Both the position numbers and the translations under genes were made by a program. Below are positions 12,331 through 23,505 of a stretch of DNA of 64,000 nucleotides, piece after piece (within the stretch, counting starts at the first letter, position 1; each line of letters opens with the position of its first letter). The stretch is taken from assembly GCA_949361645.1 (NCBI GenBank), contig OX442416.1:19214323-19278322 (forward strand), read 5' to 3'. Under the pieces are notes generated by a model. It saw nothing but the letters and a program-made list of their open reading frames with translations. It had not been told where the DNA came from and made no database searches. The stretch comes from Spongilla lacustris (taxonomy: Eukaryota > Porifera > Demospongiae > Spongillida > Spongillidae).

Positions 12331-12849
12331 TCCTGACAAAGCCATCATACAACTTGCTACAGGGGAAGCAGTTAAGTGAATGTCAATGACTTGTACAGAG
12401 GTTACATAATGTATACACTCACTTCTGCCAATGACATTCGTGCATGTCACCAGAGCAACACTACAGCTGCCTACTCATCATGGACTGAAGTTCAGGTACA
12501 TGTATTGCCGGCGATTAAGGCTGGGCTTGCCATACCCTGAGGCTTCTAAGGCGGTGTGTCACAACATATAGCAAAGGCTCAATTCTAACTCACTGATGTT
12601 TCAGGTGGCTCAAATCATCAGGAATCTGTCTAGCTGGTGAGGAAAGGATGCACCACATATCCAGCCAAATTGTTGGCGATAACCCCAAAGGAGAAACAGC
12701 CTCCTTTTCAGGGGCCAAGTCAATTCATGCAAAATTCTTGGCTTGACATTTGCTCCAATCCACAACCACATGCAGAACCTGATGCGCATTGTACATACTA
12801 AGTATTGAGCCACAATTGGTAGCTGCCATACCCCCTCCAGCCAAAGAGA

Positions 12850-14000
12850 GTAAAGAATAAATAATAATTCAGTTCAAGCTCAATCTATTTACATACGAGC
12901 ATGAAGTCAAATTTAGACCAAAAGAAATGTAAGGCTATATTTTAAACGCTCTGTTAAAACCCACTTCATTGCGCAAATATTAATTCCCCCACCCCCAAAA
13001 AGACACCAAAATGGTGGATTTTCAAAGGCTAGAAATCTACTTCAGAAAATGCGTTGCCACTAACCTTTACCAAAAAACGACAGTACAAACAACTAACTTT
13101 ACCGTGATAGCTTTGGCATGTTCCAATTCAGTCACCGAGCGTCGTTGTAGTTTTTTGAACACATGTAGTCGGTGATCGCCGTGCGTAAGTCGATAGGTTT
13201 GAAGTACCAGAGCCGACAGTTGGCAACACCAGGCCACGTGATTTTTGCTTACAATATAGTTCAAAGGTGTTTATCACTGCTAGTATGGCTTTTAGGTGTT
13301 GATTACGTTTTATGTACCCCGTGCACAGCTGGTTCTAAAAGGCATCGGTTGTCAGGTTCGTTGCTATGGGTGTACGTAACCATTTCAATTTTTCGGGGCG
13401 TAGGGCTTAGTTTCCACGCGTTCAATGAGAGCAGACCACCGTGTCTATCGTGTCTAAATAACTCTATACATTTCCGCGTGCGTTTAAACTTGGATGCTTT
13501 TCACGATGTTTTGCGAGTCTTCATGCACATGTAATTTTAATTATTAGGGAAACTAAGAGCTGCATTGATATAAATGGCTCATGTATGCTTATGAATTTAC
13601 AGTCAAGAAGGGAAGGGGTGCAAAATGATAAAATGATAAGTGTAGTACCGCAATATGCCTATTTAAAGTGTGTGCATCAAAACTGCGATCGTTGCAGCTC
13701 TCATAAATTATAATGTGAACATAGTGTAAAAGGTTACTCTACTTATTTTACAACCAGTACCTGTGATTTTATTGCTAGCGGATCTTTTAGGTTTTTAGTT
13801 TCCCCTAAATTTGTACCCACTTAACTCACGGATGCGGTATTAATAGAAGCAAAGTAGCACTCCGACTTCGATGCCTACACACCTTCCTACCTCACGTGGG
13901 TCCGGGTACGGGACTGACCACTCATGAATTAATTCTATGGTATACTTATGTAAACAGTGGGATTTTATGGATTGAAATATACGCTGTAGTACAGTATATT
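12850..14000. other. No gene seen
   Basis: An open frame at 13172-13534 (+, 120 codons) has no recognisable domain and no flanking splice partner that I could find. Confidence 0.4.
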
Positions 14001-14444
14001 CAAATATACTCTTAAGAATACACTATCGTATATTTTGAATGAAGGTGTGCTTATATAAACGGTGACGTATTTGACACTTGCGTATTCTCAAATATACGCG
14101 GTCGTACACTTCAAATATACTACACAGGGTATATTTTGCGCATTCCTCAAATATACGCATAAATATACACTATCGTATAACAAAGTTTTTGCACAGTGTT
14201 GTTACATTGAGGAACATTGAATCCTGCACGTGATGTTCAATGTGTGTTATATGTCGAGGATATGTGCCGGGGAGCTGTACGCGTACGAGAGGGATGACCT
14301 CCCCCTGGTCACCATGTTTGCCAGCACCAACTCCAAGAGTGTTGGTGAGGTGCAGGCAGAGATAGATCAGGATATTCAATATAATTATCATATTAGTATT
14401 ACAGTACTGCTATACCCATATCTCATGCATACCGTTCATGAACC

Positions 14445-14656
14445 ATTTCTATTATACGTGCATGCCAAACTTCTATAGCATAAGTAATGACCGCGTCCGT
14501 GACCGTATTAGTAAAATTTTGACGGCTGACGGCCAGCCGTGAACGTGACCGGATTGAAATCATACGGTCCATCTTTGACCGTGAACGTGACCGTTTATAT
14601 CCAGACGGCCAGCCGTGAACGTGACCGGATTGTTAAAAGCGGCCGCGGCATCACTG
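14445..14656. mobile_element. Right-end fragment of the 3434-4254 hAT MITE family
   Basis: About 210 bp match 4050-4254, from the ACGTGCATGCCAAACTTC landmark to the terminal GGCCGCGGCATCACTG. The left end is absent, so this is a truncated copy. It sits just outside the right end of the 6261-14198 element. Confidence 0.85.
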
Positions 14657-14867
14657 GACTATTACTGATTACTAATATCAATATGCATGATATATGACAA
14701 TCAAGATCTATGTTGAATAGAAGTGCATTGTAGATTTAGATGTATGGTGTAGTTTTGTATTTTACGTATGTGTGTATAATTCCTAATGATACTACATGTA
14801 GTATGACAATAACAATAACACACTAAATCCAGACTTACATGTACTAGCCACTAGACTGGGGCATCCT

Positions 14868-14955
14868 AAGTCCATCACAACAAATCTGATCTATGGCAGA
14901 TTAAACTTGACCCTAATAAGAGCCAACTCCAGGGCCAATTTCTATCTAGAGTATG
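14868..14955 (+). pseudogene. Non-LTR retrotransposon ORF C-terminal scrap
   Basis: Plus-strand reading gives PKSITTNLIYGRLNLTLIRA then NSRAN. This is the extreme C-terminal motif (YGRLNLxLxRANxRA) shared by the fragments at 15625, 24296, 59570 and 60000, and it is degraded. Confidence 0.6.
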
Positions 14956-15624
14956 TGTTTGACATTTTGATGTGTGTTTAAATTGTATATAATCTGTATA
15001 TACATGTATATTGAAAACACACTAGAAACCATGTGAGTACAGTACATAAGATACCCTTAAGATACTCACTCATACATGCACAAGATCTAACCTACAGTTC
15101 TACTTTTTAATGTAAAATGCATCTGGTGAGGGTGGCAGTGCTGGGCATTGGCCCTCACTACATGTACATGACTTCCATGCATATAAATGTCTCCAAGAAC
15201 AGCTGACTTGGGTCTGCATGTAAGGGTGACAAGCTGAGATGCCAGCTGTGAGAAGGATTCAATTATTATTATAATTGGTGGCTGCCCCAGTTGACAATCT
15301 CGCTACTGATAAACGTTTGGATTCGCATTACTAATATCACAGATCATCCAGTTGGGTAGTACAATGTCTGCAGGACATGAGTGATCATGATCAGGTGTAA
15401 GGTTGCTACCCATCACAACTTTCATGCTCTACAGCCAACACATTGCACAGTTCAGTGGTTTTGGACTTATTTATTTAATTTTGTTATTGTGTATAGTATA
15501 ATTATAATTATATATAGCTGGGTTGGTGGAAGAGTCGTTTGGATGTTGGGGACCAGAGGCTCAACATAGTCAACTAGACTTACTGGAAGGCTGGCTACTA
15601 AAAGCCCAAGTCCTTCAGTATAAG

Positions 15625-15690
15625 CCAATTTTATGTGAGACTGAATTTTACCCTGATGAGTGCCAACTCCAGGGCCATTTTGTCTAGTAT
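15625..15690 (+). pseudogene. Non-LTR retrotransposon ORF C-terminal scrap
   Basis: Plus-strand reading YVRLNFTLMSANSRAILS, the same C-terminal motif as in the other copies. Upstream coding sequence is unrecognisable. Confidence 0.6.
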
Positions 15691-15834
15691 TATAATTAAA
15701 TTTTTGAAATTTTTAATAATACAGGAACAAAATACATAATACAAAACAACTATTTATTCCCCCAAAAGAAAGTTTACTCTAAGGCCATTGAGTGGAATGA
15801 AACGGAATCATTATCTCCAATACATGTATTAAAA

Positions 15835-16010
15835 AAAACTGTGATTTCATAAGTCAGTCACATGAATTGATCCACTAGTAGCCAAAATCACGTGGCTGTG
15901 TTAATTTGTTCACATTAGGAGTATTACGGCAACGTGGCTTATTACGATTTGAAGCATCGTAAATACGATTAGCAAAACACCCGGATCCCGATCCCGCTGA
16001 TTATACTAGT
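15835..16010. repeat. Dispersed repeat, partial copy 2
   Basis: This block, with landmarks GTGATTTCATAAGTCAGTCA and GGCAACGTGGCTTATTA, is shared with 25375-25520 and partly with 1360-1480. Only the AT-rich half of the repeat is present. Confidence 0.6.
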
Positions 16011-16529
16011 AAAAGCCTATTGCCAAATTACCGTAGAATCAATTGGACTTTATAATTAGCGAGCGTATTTACATACATGGAGGAGAGCCGTCGAATACCT
16101 ACAACGCCCGTCAACGGCTCATATCCTAAAAGAAAGTACATGTACATTTTTTCAGTCTAACTTCTAACACTGTTGATGGTCTGAACAATATTTATCATCC
16201 ATGGCTGAGTTAGTTGTAGTGCAGAAAACTGATTTCTACGTAACTGATATTCTATATCAGCACCAAGAGTAGCATATGGGACAGTGTCCAGCAAAATCGG
16301 GCTTGTGGGGTTATAATTTTATCACCATAAAAATTGCACGTTGTACTAAACAACACATCTTCACTACGGTACTACCTTTTCCTTTCAAATTTCGTGCACT
16401 TGTTCCCACACCATTTCTCTGTGTGAAAATCGATTTTGTGATCTAAAACTTTTCCGTGCCGTGGATATAACAATCGTTAACCCCGCGGGTTAGAAATCCT
16501 CATTTCTCCACGTACGAGTGTTGAAAACG

Positions 16530-16800
16530 CGTCAAATTCGGAGTGTGCATAGAGGAGTCATGTAGCTATTGATCTGTTCTGTTCGTTAGTTTCTGAATCA
16601 TCCGTTACGGAGATGCAGTTGAGCAAACTAGAGGCACATTTTCCCGCTTGATTCGCGCCAATGTTATAATCACCGCCTTCCCATTCACTGAGCTGCATGG
16701 ATGTGATTTGCCAAATTAATTGGCGCGAATCAAGCGGGAAAACGTGCCCGTAGTTTGTTCAACTGTATCTCCGTAACTGATGATATAGAAATTACACTGT
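16530..16800. repeat. Hairpin element related to the one at 31.1-31.7 kb
   Basis: Arms at about 16588-16665 and 16717-16797 are inverted copies (TTTCCCGCTTGATTCGCGCC against GGCGCGAATCAAGCGGGAAA). The left arm and its upstream flank resemble 31355-31525, so both belong to one repeat family with no coding capacity. Confidence 0.7.
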
Positions 16801-17233
16801 TAATATAATATTTAGCAAGTGCATTAACAGTGTAATGTTCTACCATTTGTGCTGGCTAAATATAAGACTATCTTATCATTCACCCTTGTTTCCCTGCTAT
16901 TACACCACTATTACCTTCAAAAACTAGTACATTGTGTATATACCACCAACTTAATCATTTAAAAGAATGTTTTTACTTACTTGTCTACATACGGATCATT
17001 CTAGAATGGGTCATCAAAGTTGTGAATTCATGGTAACTTGATTGTTCATGCATAACCCAACATTAGATCAATTGATATGAGGACTGGAAGGGAAGGTGTA
17101 TGTACAAGACTGCTGAGTTGTTTGGCCAAAGGTGTTGATAGATGTGATGTACATGTGCTTAAAGTGGACATGAATTTACAGTTAATGATATCAGTGTAAT
17201 AAATTGATAACTGCAACAATGGGAACATAAAAA

Positions 17234-20200
17234 TTAATAATACCGGTACTGGCAGTAATTAAAAATTGTCTTAAATGCAGTATCCACATCAATACCAGGA
17301 GTGGAAAGGAGATGTTCCACACAAGTAGTATGACCTCCCTCTGCAGCAATGAGTAATGGAGTATTATCATCCTGGAGTGGATACAAAGTACACATGTACA
17401 TGTAGGACATCCATGGACTGCTACATGTACAGTTCCTATAACGGTGCACATCTTATTTTAATATTCAGTGGACCAACTCACCGTATTCTTAGTGTTCACA
17501 TCAATACCAGGAGTATAACCATCCTGGAGTGGGTACAATAGTTTAGTCAGCATGGTGGGTACAATGTACACAATGACATCATCAACATGGCCCTTTCATC
17601 AGATTGAAATACATACAGACATAGATATAATAGGACATTTGGTGTAATTGATCGGACATGGAAATGATTACCAATGGTTGGGCCTTTCCCACTTGAACAG
17701 CATGCATCATTTACCCCCCCCCCCCCCCCCCTCCACATGCCACAGCCAACATGTGATCCATAAAAAAAACACAAGTGAGTTTGCTGCTACAGAAGGAGAA
17801 TGATGTGTGACAGATGGCATCACCATGGAGCAATGTGACACAATTTTGGACATGCAATGTGTGTGCATTTGGTTTGCACGGATGATCTGCAGAGTGAAGA
17901 GTGAGCTTGGTAGTTAGTGGACCAACTCACCCTTAGGCTATTCTTAATGTTCATATTAATACCACAAGTGGACAGGAGATGTTCCACACAAGAAGTATGT
18001 CCTTCCCTTGTAGCACAGTGTAATGGAGTATTACCATACTGGAGAGGGTACAATAGTTCAGTCAACATACAATGTACACATGTAATACACGGTCTGCTAC
18101 AGTTCCTATAACTGTGCATATCTTATTTTAATATTCAATGAAGCAACTCACTATATTCCTGATGTTCACATCAATACCAGGAGTTGAAAGGAAATGTTCC
18201 ACACAAGTAGTATGACCTCGCTTTGCAGAAAAGTGTAATGGAGTATTACCGTCCTGCAGTGGGTACAGTAGTTCAGTCAACTGAACATGGTGGGCACAAT
18301 TTACACATGTACATGGAGTATATGGTCATCAACATGGTCTTTCATACACAACATCACGAGGGTGTACACATTTACATGCATGATACAAACAATGCTGATG
18401 GGGTTGAAGAGGAGGAGATACCAAGGGACACAGTGGTCTTTGTGTGTAGGCTTAGAAGCAGCTGCTCTATGGTCGTGTTTTTTACATCACCATCCATATA
18501 CAGGATAGCGTTCAGCACCATACATATCATTATTACTTGATCATTAAATAGACCAGCTCACCTTATCCTTAATGTTCACATAAATACCAGGAGTGGAAAG
18601 GAGATGTTCCACACAAGTAGTATGACCTCCCTTTGCAGCAAGATGTAATGGAGTATCACCATTCTGGAGTGGGTACAAATTAATAGTTCAGACAACATGG
18701 TGGCCGGGTTAGGGTTAGGGTTAGGATACATGTACATGTAGTACATGGTCATCAACATGGTGTTTCATATACAACATCAAGAGGGCGTACACATTTACAT
18801 GCGGGATAGAAAGGTCTTTATGTGTAGGCTTAGAAGCAGCTGCTCTATGGTCTTGTTTTGATATAAAGGATAGTGCTCAGCACCATGCATATCATTACTT
18901 TAAACCAGCTCACCCTAGACTTAATGTTCACATCAATACCAGGAGTGGAAAGGAGATGTTCCACACAAGTAGTATGACCTCCCTCTGCAGTATAGTGTAA
19001 TGGAGCATAACCATCCTGAAGTGTGTACAATAGTTCAGTCAACATGGGGCATGGGTACAATGTACATGTAGTACATGGTCATCAACAAGGCCTTTCACAT
19101 ACAACATCAAGAGGGTGTACACATTTACATGCATGATACAAAGATTGCTGATGGGGTTGAAGGGGAGGAGATACCAAGGGACACACTGGTCTTTGTGTGT
19201 AGGCTTAGAAGCAGCTGCTCTATGGTCTTGTTTTTTACATCACCATCCATATACAGAATAGTGTTCAGCATGCAACATACATATCATTTATTAATTGATC
19301 ATTAAATATACCAGCTAACCTTATCCTGAATGTTCACATCAATACCAGGAGTGGAAATGAGATGTTCCACAACAGTAGGATGACCTCCCTTTGCAGCATA
19401 GTGTAATGGAGTACAACTATGCTGGAGAAGGTGTGTACAATAGGTCAGCCAACATGGAGGGTACAATGTACACATGTAGATGGACTGCTACAGTTCCTAT
19501 AACAGTGCATATCTTATTTTAATATTGAGTGGACCAGCTCACCATATTGTTAATGTTCACATCAATACCAGGAGTGGAATCTGTAGAAAGGAGACCTTTC
19601 ACACAAGTAGTATGACCTCCACTTGTAGCAAGGTGTAATGGAGTATTACCATCCTAGAGTGGGTACAATAGTTCAGACAACATGATGGGTACAATGTACA
19701 CATGTACATGGAGCCCGGTATATGGTAATAAATATGGTTTTTCATATATGACATCACGAGGATGTACACATTTACATGCATGATACAAACAATGATGATG
19801 GGGTTGATGGGGAGGATATACCAAGGGACACACTGGTCTTTGTGTGTAGGCTTAGAAGCAGCTGCTCTATGGTCTTGTTTTTTACATCACCATCCATATA
19901 CAGGATAGTGTTCAGCACCATACATATCATTAATACTTTATCATTAAATAGACCAACTCACCTTATCCTGAATGTTCACATCAACACCAGGAGTGGAAAG
20001 GAGATGTTCCACACAAGTAGTATGACCTCCCTTTGCAACACAGTGTAATGGAGCATCACCACCCTGGAGTGGGTACAATATGTCAGCCAACATGGGGGGT
20101 ACAATGTACACATGTAGATGGACTGCTACAGTTCCTATAACAGTGCATATCTTATTTTAATATTGAGTGGACCAGCTCACCTCATCCTTAAAATTCACAT

Positions 20201-23200
20201 CAATACCAGGAGTTGAAATGAGATGTTCCACACAACTAGTATGATCTCCTGCCATAGCAAGGTGTAATGGAGTGTTACCATCCTGGAGCGGGTACAATGT
20301 ACACATGCACATGTACAGGTAGTACATTGCTGATAGGGTTGAAGGGGAGGAGATACCAAGGGACACACTGGTCTTTATGTGTAGGCTTAGAAGCAGCTGC
20401 TCTATGGTCTTGTTTTTTACATCACCATCCATATACAAGATAGTGTTCAGCACCATACATATCATTATTACTTGATCATTAAATAAGGTGTATATAGTGG
20501 GCTGCTACAGTGTATGTCAGCTACAGTTCCTATAACGGTGCATATCTTATTTTAATATTCAGTTGACCAACTCACCCTATTCTTAATGCTCACATAAATA
20601 CCAGGAGTGGAAAGGAGATGTTCCACACAAGTAGTATGACCTCCCTTTACAGCAAGATGTAATGGAGTATCACCATTCTGGAGTGGGTACAAATTAATAG
20701 TTCAGACAACATGGTGGCCGGGTTAGGGTTAGGGTTAGGGTACATGTACATGTAGGGGAGGAGTGGGTTAGTTGAGCCACTGGGTTAGTTGAGCCACCCC
20801 CTGTTTTAGCGCCATGAAGAAACATAATTGAATTATGTTAACATATATTGGCATTAAGTGTTATGACTAGCTTTTTGTCCTACTTTAGGATTTTGTTTTA
20901 GTATTCATCAGAATATGAAATTCAAAAATAAGAATTTTGATGATCAAAGTGAAATTCTGTTTTTACGGTTTGTGCCCTCATAATTTCTACACAATGACTA
21001 TATTCTTGTTTCAGTCCTGGGTGTTTGAATATACATGTATGCAGCTATATATATGTTTATAATGAATTCTATACTTTGCTTCCTTTTTATACAACTTAGG
21101 TAGTTACAGGAAAAGTTAGTAGTGGGGTTAGTTGAGCCATTTGCAAAGGGGGTTAGTTGAACCATACGCTTTAGCTGCAATTGTATGGCATTAAAATGAT
21201 TTATTGATTGACGTAATAGAAATAGTGAGCTATGCTTATTTGGCTATGCAGCAATCTCAGAAGTATTCTGTTTTAATTTCTATATAGAAAAATGACTTTG
21301 AATAACGTTAAAAACACTTGCCGATCAATTTCAAGAGCTCTCATTGAAAAAGTGTCATGCATTAGTGTATGAATTTGCTTTTATCAATGATTTGACAACA
21401 TAAGGCCTAGACCTACTTATGTTAGCAATTATTGTGCAATGCAACTAACTTTGGCTGAAGGCAGCATATGGCTGAACTGACCCATGTACCTGGCACAACT
21501 AACCCACTTGGCTGGGTTAGTTGTGCCATTTGACACCTGTTGATTTTTAATAATGTCCCTATTCTCACGTACATCCCCAGTCTCTAACATTCCTACGACA
21601 TGTACCCAAGTGATGCCCCTTTACATCAGAGTATTAACCTCTGCTTAATACCAAACCTCAGAGGCAGTATAAACCTAAACCTAAAAAGTGGCTCAACTAA
21701 CCCACTCCTCCCCTAGTACATGGTCATCAACATGGTGTTTCATATACAACATCAAGAGGGCGTACACATTTACATGCGGGATAGAAAGGTCTTTGTGTGT
21801 AGGCTTAGAAGCAGCAGCTCTATGGTCTTGTTTTGATATACAGGATAGTGTTCAGCACCATGCATATCATTACTTTAAACCAGCTTACCCTAGACTTAAT
21901 GTTCACATCAATGTTCACATCAATACCAGGAGTGGAAAGGAGATGTTCCACACAAGTAGTATGACCTCCCTCTGCAGCATAGTGTAATGGAGCATAACCA
22001 TCCTGAAGTGGGTACAATAGTTCAGTCAACATGGGGCATGGGTACAATGTACATGTAGTACTGGTCATCAACAAGGCCTTTCACATACAACATCACCATC
22101 CATATACAAAGATTGCTGATGGGGTTGAAGGGGAGGAGATACCAAGGGACACACTGGTCTTTGTGTGTAGGCTTAGAAGCAGCTGCTCTATGGTCTTGTT
22201 TTTTTTACATCACCATCCATATACAGGAGAGCGTTCAGCACAATACATATCATTATTCTAAATAAGGTGGATTAGTGGGCTGCTATGTAAGATCAGTAGG
22301 CCTACAGTTCCTATAATACTCTATTTTAATACTCAGTGTGTGGACCAACTCACCATATTCTTAATGTTCACATCGATACCAGGAGTGGAAAGGAGATGTT
22401 CCACAATAGTAGTATGACCTTCCTTTGCAGCAAGATGCAATGGAGTATAACCACCCAACTGGAGTGGGTACAATAGTTCAGTCAACATGGTGGGTACAAT
22501 GTACACATGTACATGTAGTACATGGTCATCAACATGACCTATCATATACAACATCAAGAGGGTGTACACATTATCATGCATGATACAAAGATTGCTGATG
22601 GGGTTGAAGGGGAGGAGATACCAAGGGACACACTGGTCTCTGTGTGTAGGCTTAGAAGCAGCTGCTCTATGGTCTTGTTTTTTACCGGCATCACCATTCA
22701 TATACAGGATACAGAGTGTTCAACACCATACATATATCATTACTCCTTGATCATTAAATCGACCAACTCACACTAGACTGAATGTTCACATCAATACCAG
22801 GAGTGGAAAGGAGATGTTCCACACATGTAGTACGACCTCTCCATGCAGCATAGTGTAATGGAGTATCATCACCCTGGGTATAATAGTTTAGTCAACATGG
22901 TGGGTACAATGTACACATGCACATCAATATGGCCCCCTCAAGCTTAAGCCTGTAATTGAGGTAGACACATAAATATATGATATTTTTATGAATTGGTTAA
23001 TCAAGGGAAGGGGGAAGAGGAGTTTAGGCTACGGGTAGTTCTTTTGGGACCAGCATTTATGTCTTCATTCAAGGTGCAGGTAGCAAAATGTACAGCCTTG
23101 ACATAGCCCTCAGGCATGGCCACTCCCCTCCCTCATGTTCTAATACAAACTATTCATATGTATATCTCAATATAAACTAATCTATTCTGCCTCCTATGTT

Positions 23201-23403
23201 AGCAGCAGTACCAGGAATAGAAAATTCTCTATGACGAGAGTACAATATACATGTACATGTACAATTACTGCTTACCCCGTCATTTGAATTTACAGACACT
23301 CCACTTTCGATCAACCTCGCCACCTCGCCAATATCACCTCTCTCTGCCGCATCTCGAAGCTTCTGTTCTCCATCTGAAGCTTTGAAAGCATACTAGGGAT
23401 CAT
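17234..23403 (-). CDS. Ankyrin-repeat gene A: one ANK per exon, 14 ANK-type exons, damaged start
   Basis: Minus-strand exons, 5' to 3': 23403-23276 (N-terminal), 22873-22772, 22458-22354, 22002-21889, 20677-20576, 20282-20181, 20063-19962, 19653-19543, 19421-19320, 19015-18914, 18663-18562, 18253-18152, 18038-17931, 17523-17482 and the terminal exon 17371-17234. Most are exactly 102 nt (34 codons), phase 0, with the pattern (D)GxTPLHxAxxxGHTxCVEHLLSTPGIDVNIK, the two-helix ankyrin repeat. Acceptors read ACCCACTCCAG and donors GTGAGT. Lengths vary in multiples of three: one exon carries a 12-nt duplication (21889), one a 9-nt insertion (19543), and one (17482) keeps only 42 nt. The last exon ends DTAFKTIFNYCQYRYY and stop. 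In the first exon the ANK-like frame (ERGDI...LIESGVSVN) has no in-frame ATG and meets a TAG; relative to gene B a 16-bp deletion shifts the start out of frame. It may therefore be a pseudogene or use another start. Ankyrin proteins are interaction scaffolds; partners are unknown. Confidence 0.75.
17482..17523 (-). other. 42-nt mini-ANK exon of gene A
   Basis: Donor and acceptor match the sister exons, but the middle 60 nt are missing. The peptide is DGYTPGIDVNTKNT, i.e. the start and end of an ANK unit fused in frame. The deletion joins two similar ACTCC stretches, which suggests slippage between short direct repeats. Confidence 0.7.
18398..18540. repeat. Conserved intronic cassette in the ankyrin genes (first of seven or more)
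   Basis: A block of about 140-160 bp recurs between ANK exons at about 18398, 19148, 19795, 20331, 22118, 22598 and 30530. Landmarks are GAGGAGATACCAAGGGACAC and GGCTTAGAAGCAGCTGCTCT. It is almost as well conserved as the exons and is open in one frame on each strand in several copies. It explains why inter-exon distances fall into two classes, about 220 bp without it and about 350-420 bp with it. Either the exon and cassette were duplicated together recently, or the block is functional. Confidence 0.7.
18706..18725 (+). repeat. Interstitial telomere-like TTAGGG repeat
   Basis: GGGTTAGGGTTAGGGTTAGG sits within an ankyrin intron. The paralogous intron has the same tract at 20720-20740, so it spread with the tandem duplication and is not a chromosome end. 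Confidence 0.85.
20720..20740 (+). repeat. Second interstitial TTAGGG tract
   Basis: Three TTAGGG units in the intron paralogous to that at 18706, just before the insertion site of the 959-bp transposon. Confidence 0.85.
20755..21713. mobile_element. 959-bp TA-flanked TIR transposon with preserved empty site
   Basis: The ends GGGGAGGAGTGGGTTAGTTG and its exact inverted complement bound the element, flanked by TA on both sides. The paralogous intron at 18727-18750 reads through as CATGTAGTACATGG with a single TA, so the empty site is visible in the same window. The termini contain further copies of GGGTTAGTTGAGCCA (about 20780, 21124, 21150, and a GTGCCA variant at 21513). No transposase is visible. 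TA duplication suggests a Tc1/mariner-like non-autonomous element, though the TIR family is unfamiliar to me. Confidence 0.93.
22930..23150. repeat. Segment duplicated at 28930-29090
   Basis: The landmarks CAAGGTGCAGGTAG, ATGTACAGCCTTGACATAGC and GGCATGGCCACTCCCCTCCC occur in the same order in both places. It is part of the duplication that produced ankyrin genes A and B. Confidence 0.7.
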
Positions 23404-23505
23404 ATTCACTTTACGTACGAGTCAGTAACCATACGTGAACACGACTAAGTGTGCTACGAAAACTGCTAGGCTTGGGTTGCAAGCAGAGCGGATCTATATA
23501 TGATC

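Larger units (their letters stand above)
6261..14198. mobile_element. Candidate CACTA/Chapaev-like element with TTG target duplication, heavily nested
   Basis: CACTGTGCAAAAACTTTG... at 6261 is matched by its inverted complement (about 28 bp, near perfect) ending at 14198. The bases flanking both ends are TTG (6258-6260 and 14199-14201). CACT-type ends with a 3-bp duplication fit the CACTA/EnSpm-Chapaev group. Both subterminal zones carry AT-rich degenerate repeats of AATATACGC / ACTATCGTAT (6280-6345 and 13975-14180). No CACTA transposase is visible. The interior is filled by a fold-back element, a hAT insertion, and a RING/zinc-finger remnant. The alternative is two independent short relatives that happen to be in opposite orientation, but the matching TTG argues against it. 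Confidence 0.6.

Noticed and set aside
14230..14478. Possible exon (CAGELYAYERDDLPLVTMFA)
   Set aside because: Reads like coding sequence, but I found no acceptor, partner exon or family; it sits between two transposon ends. Left unannotated.
18706..18725. Chromosome end
   Set aside because: Only three TTAGGG units, inside an intron and duplicated with it.
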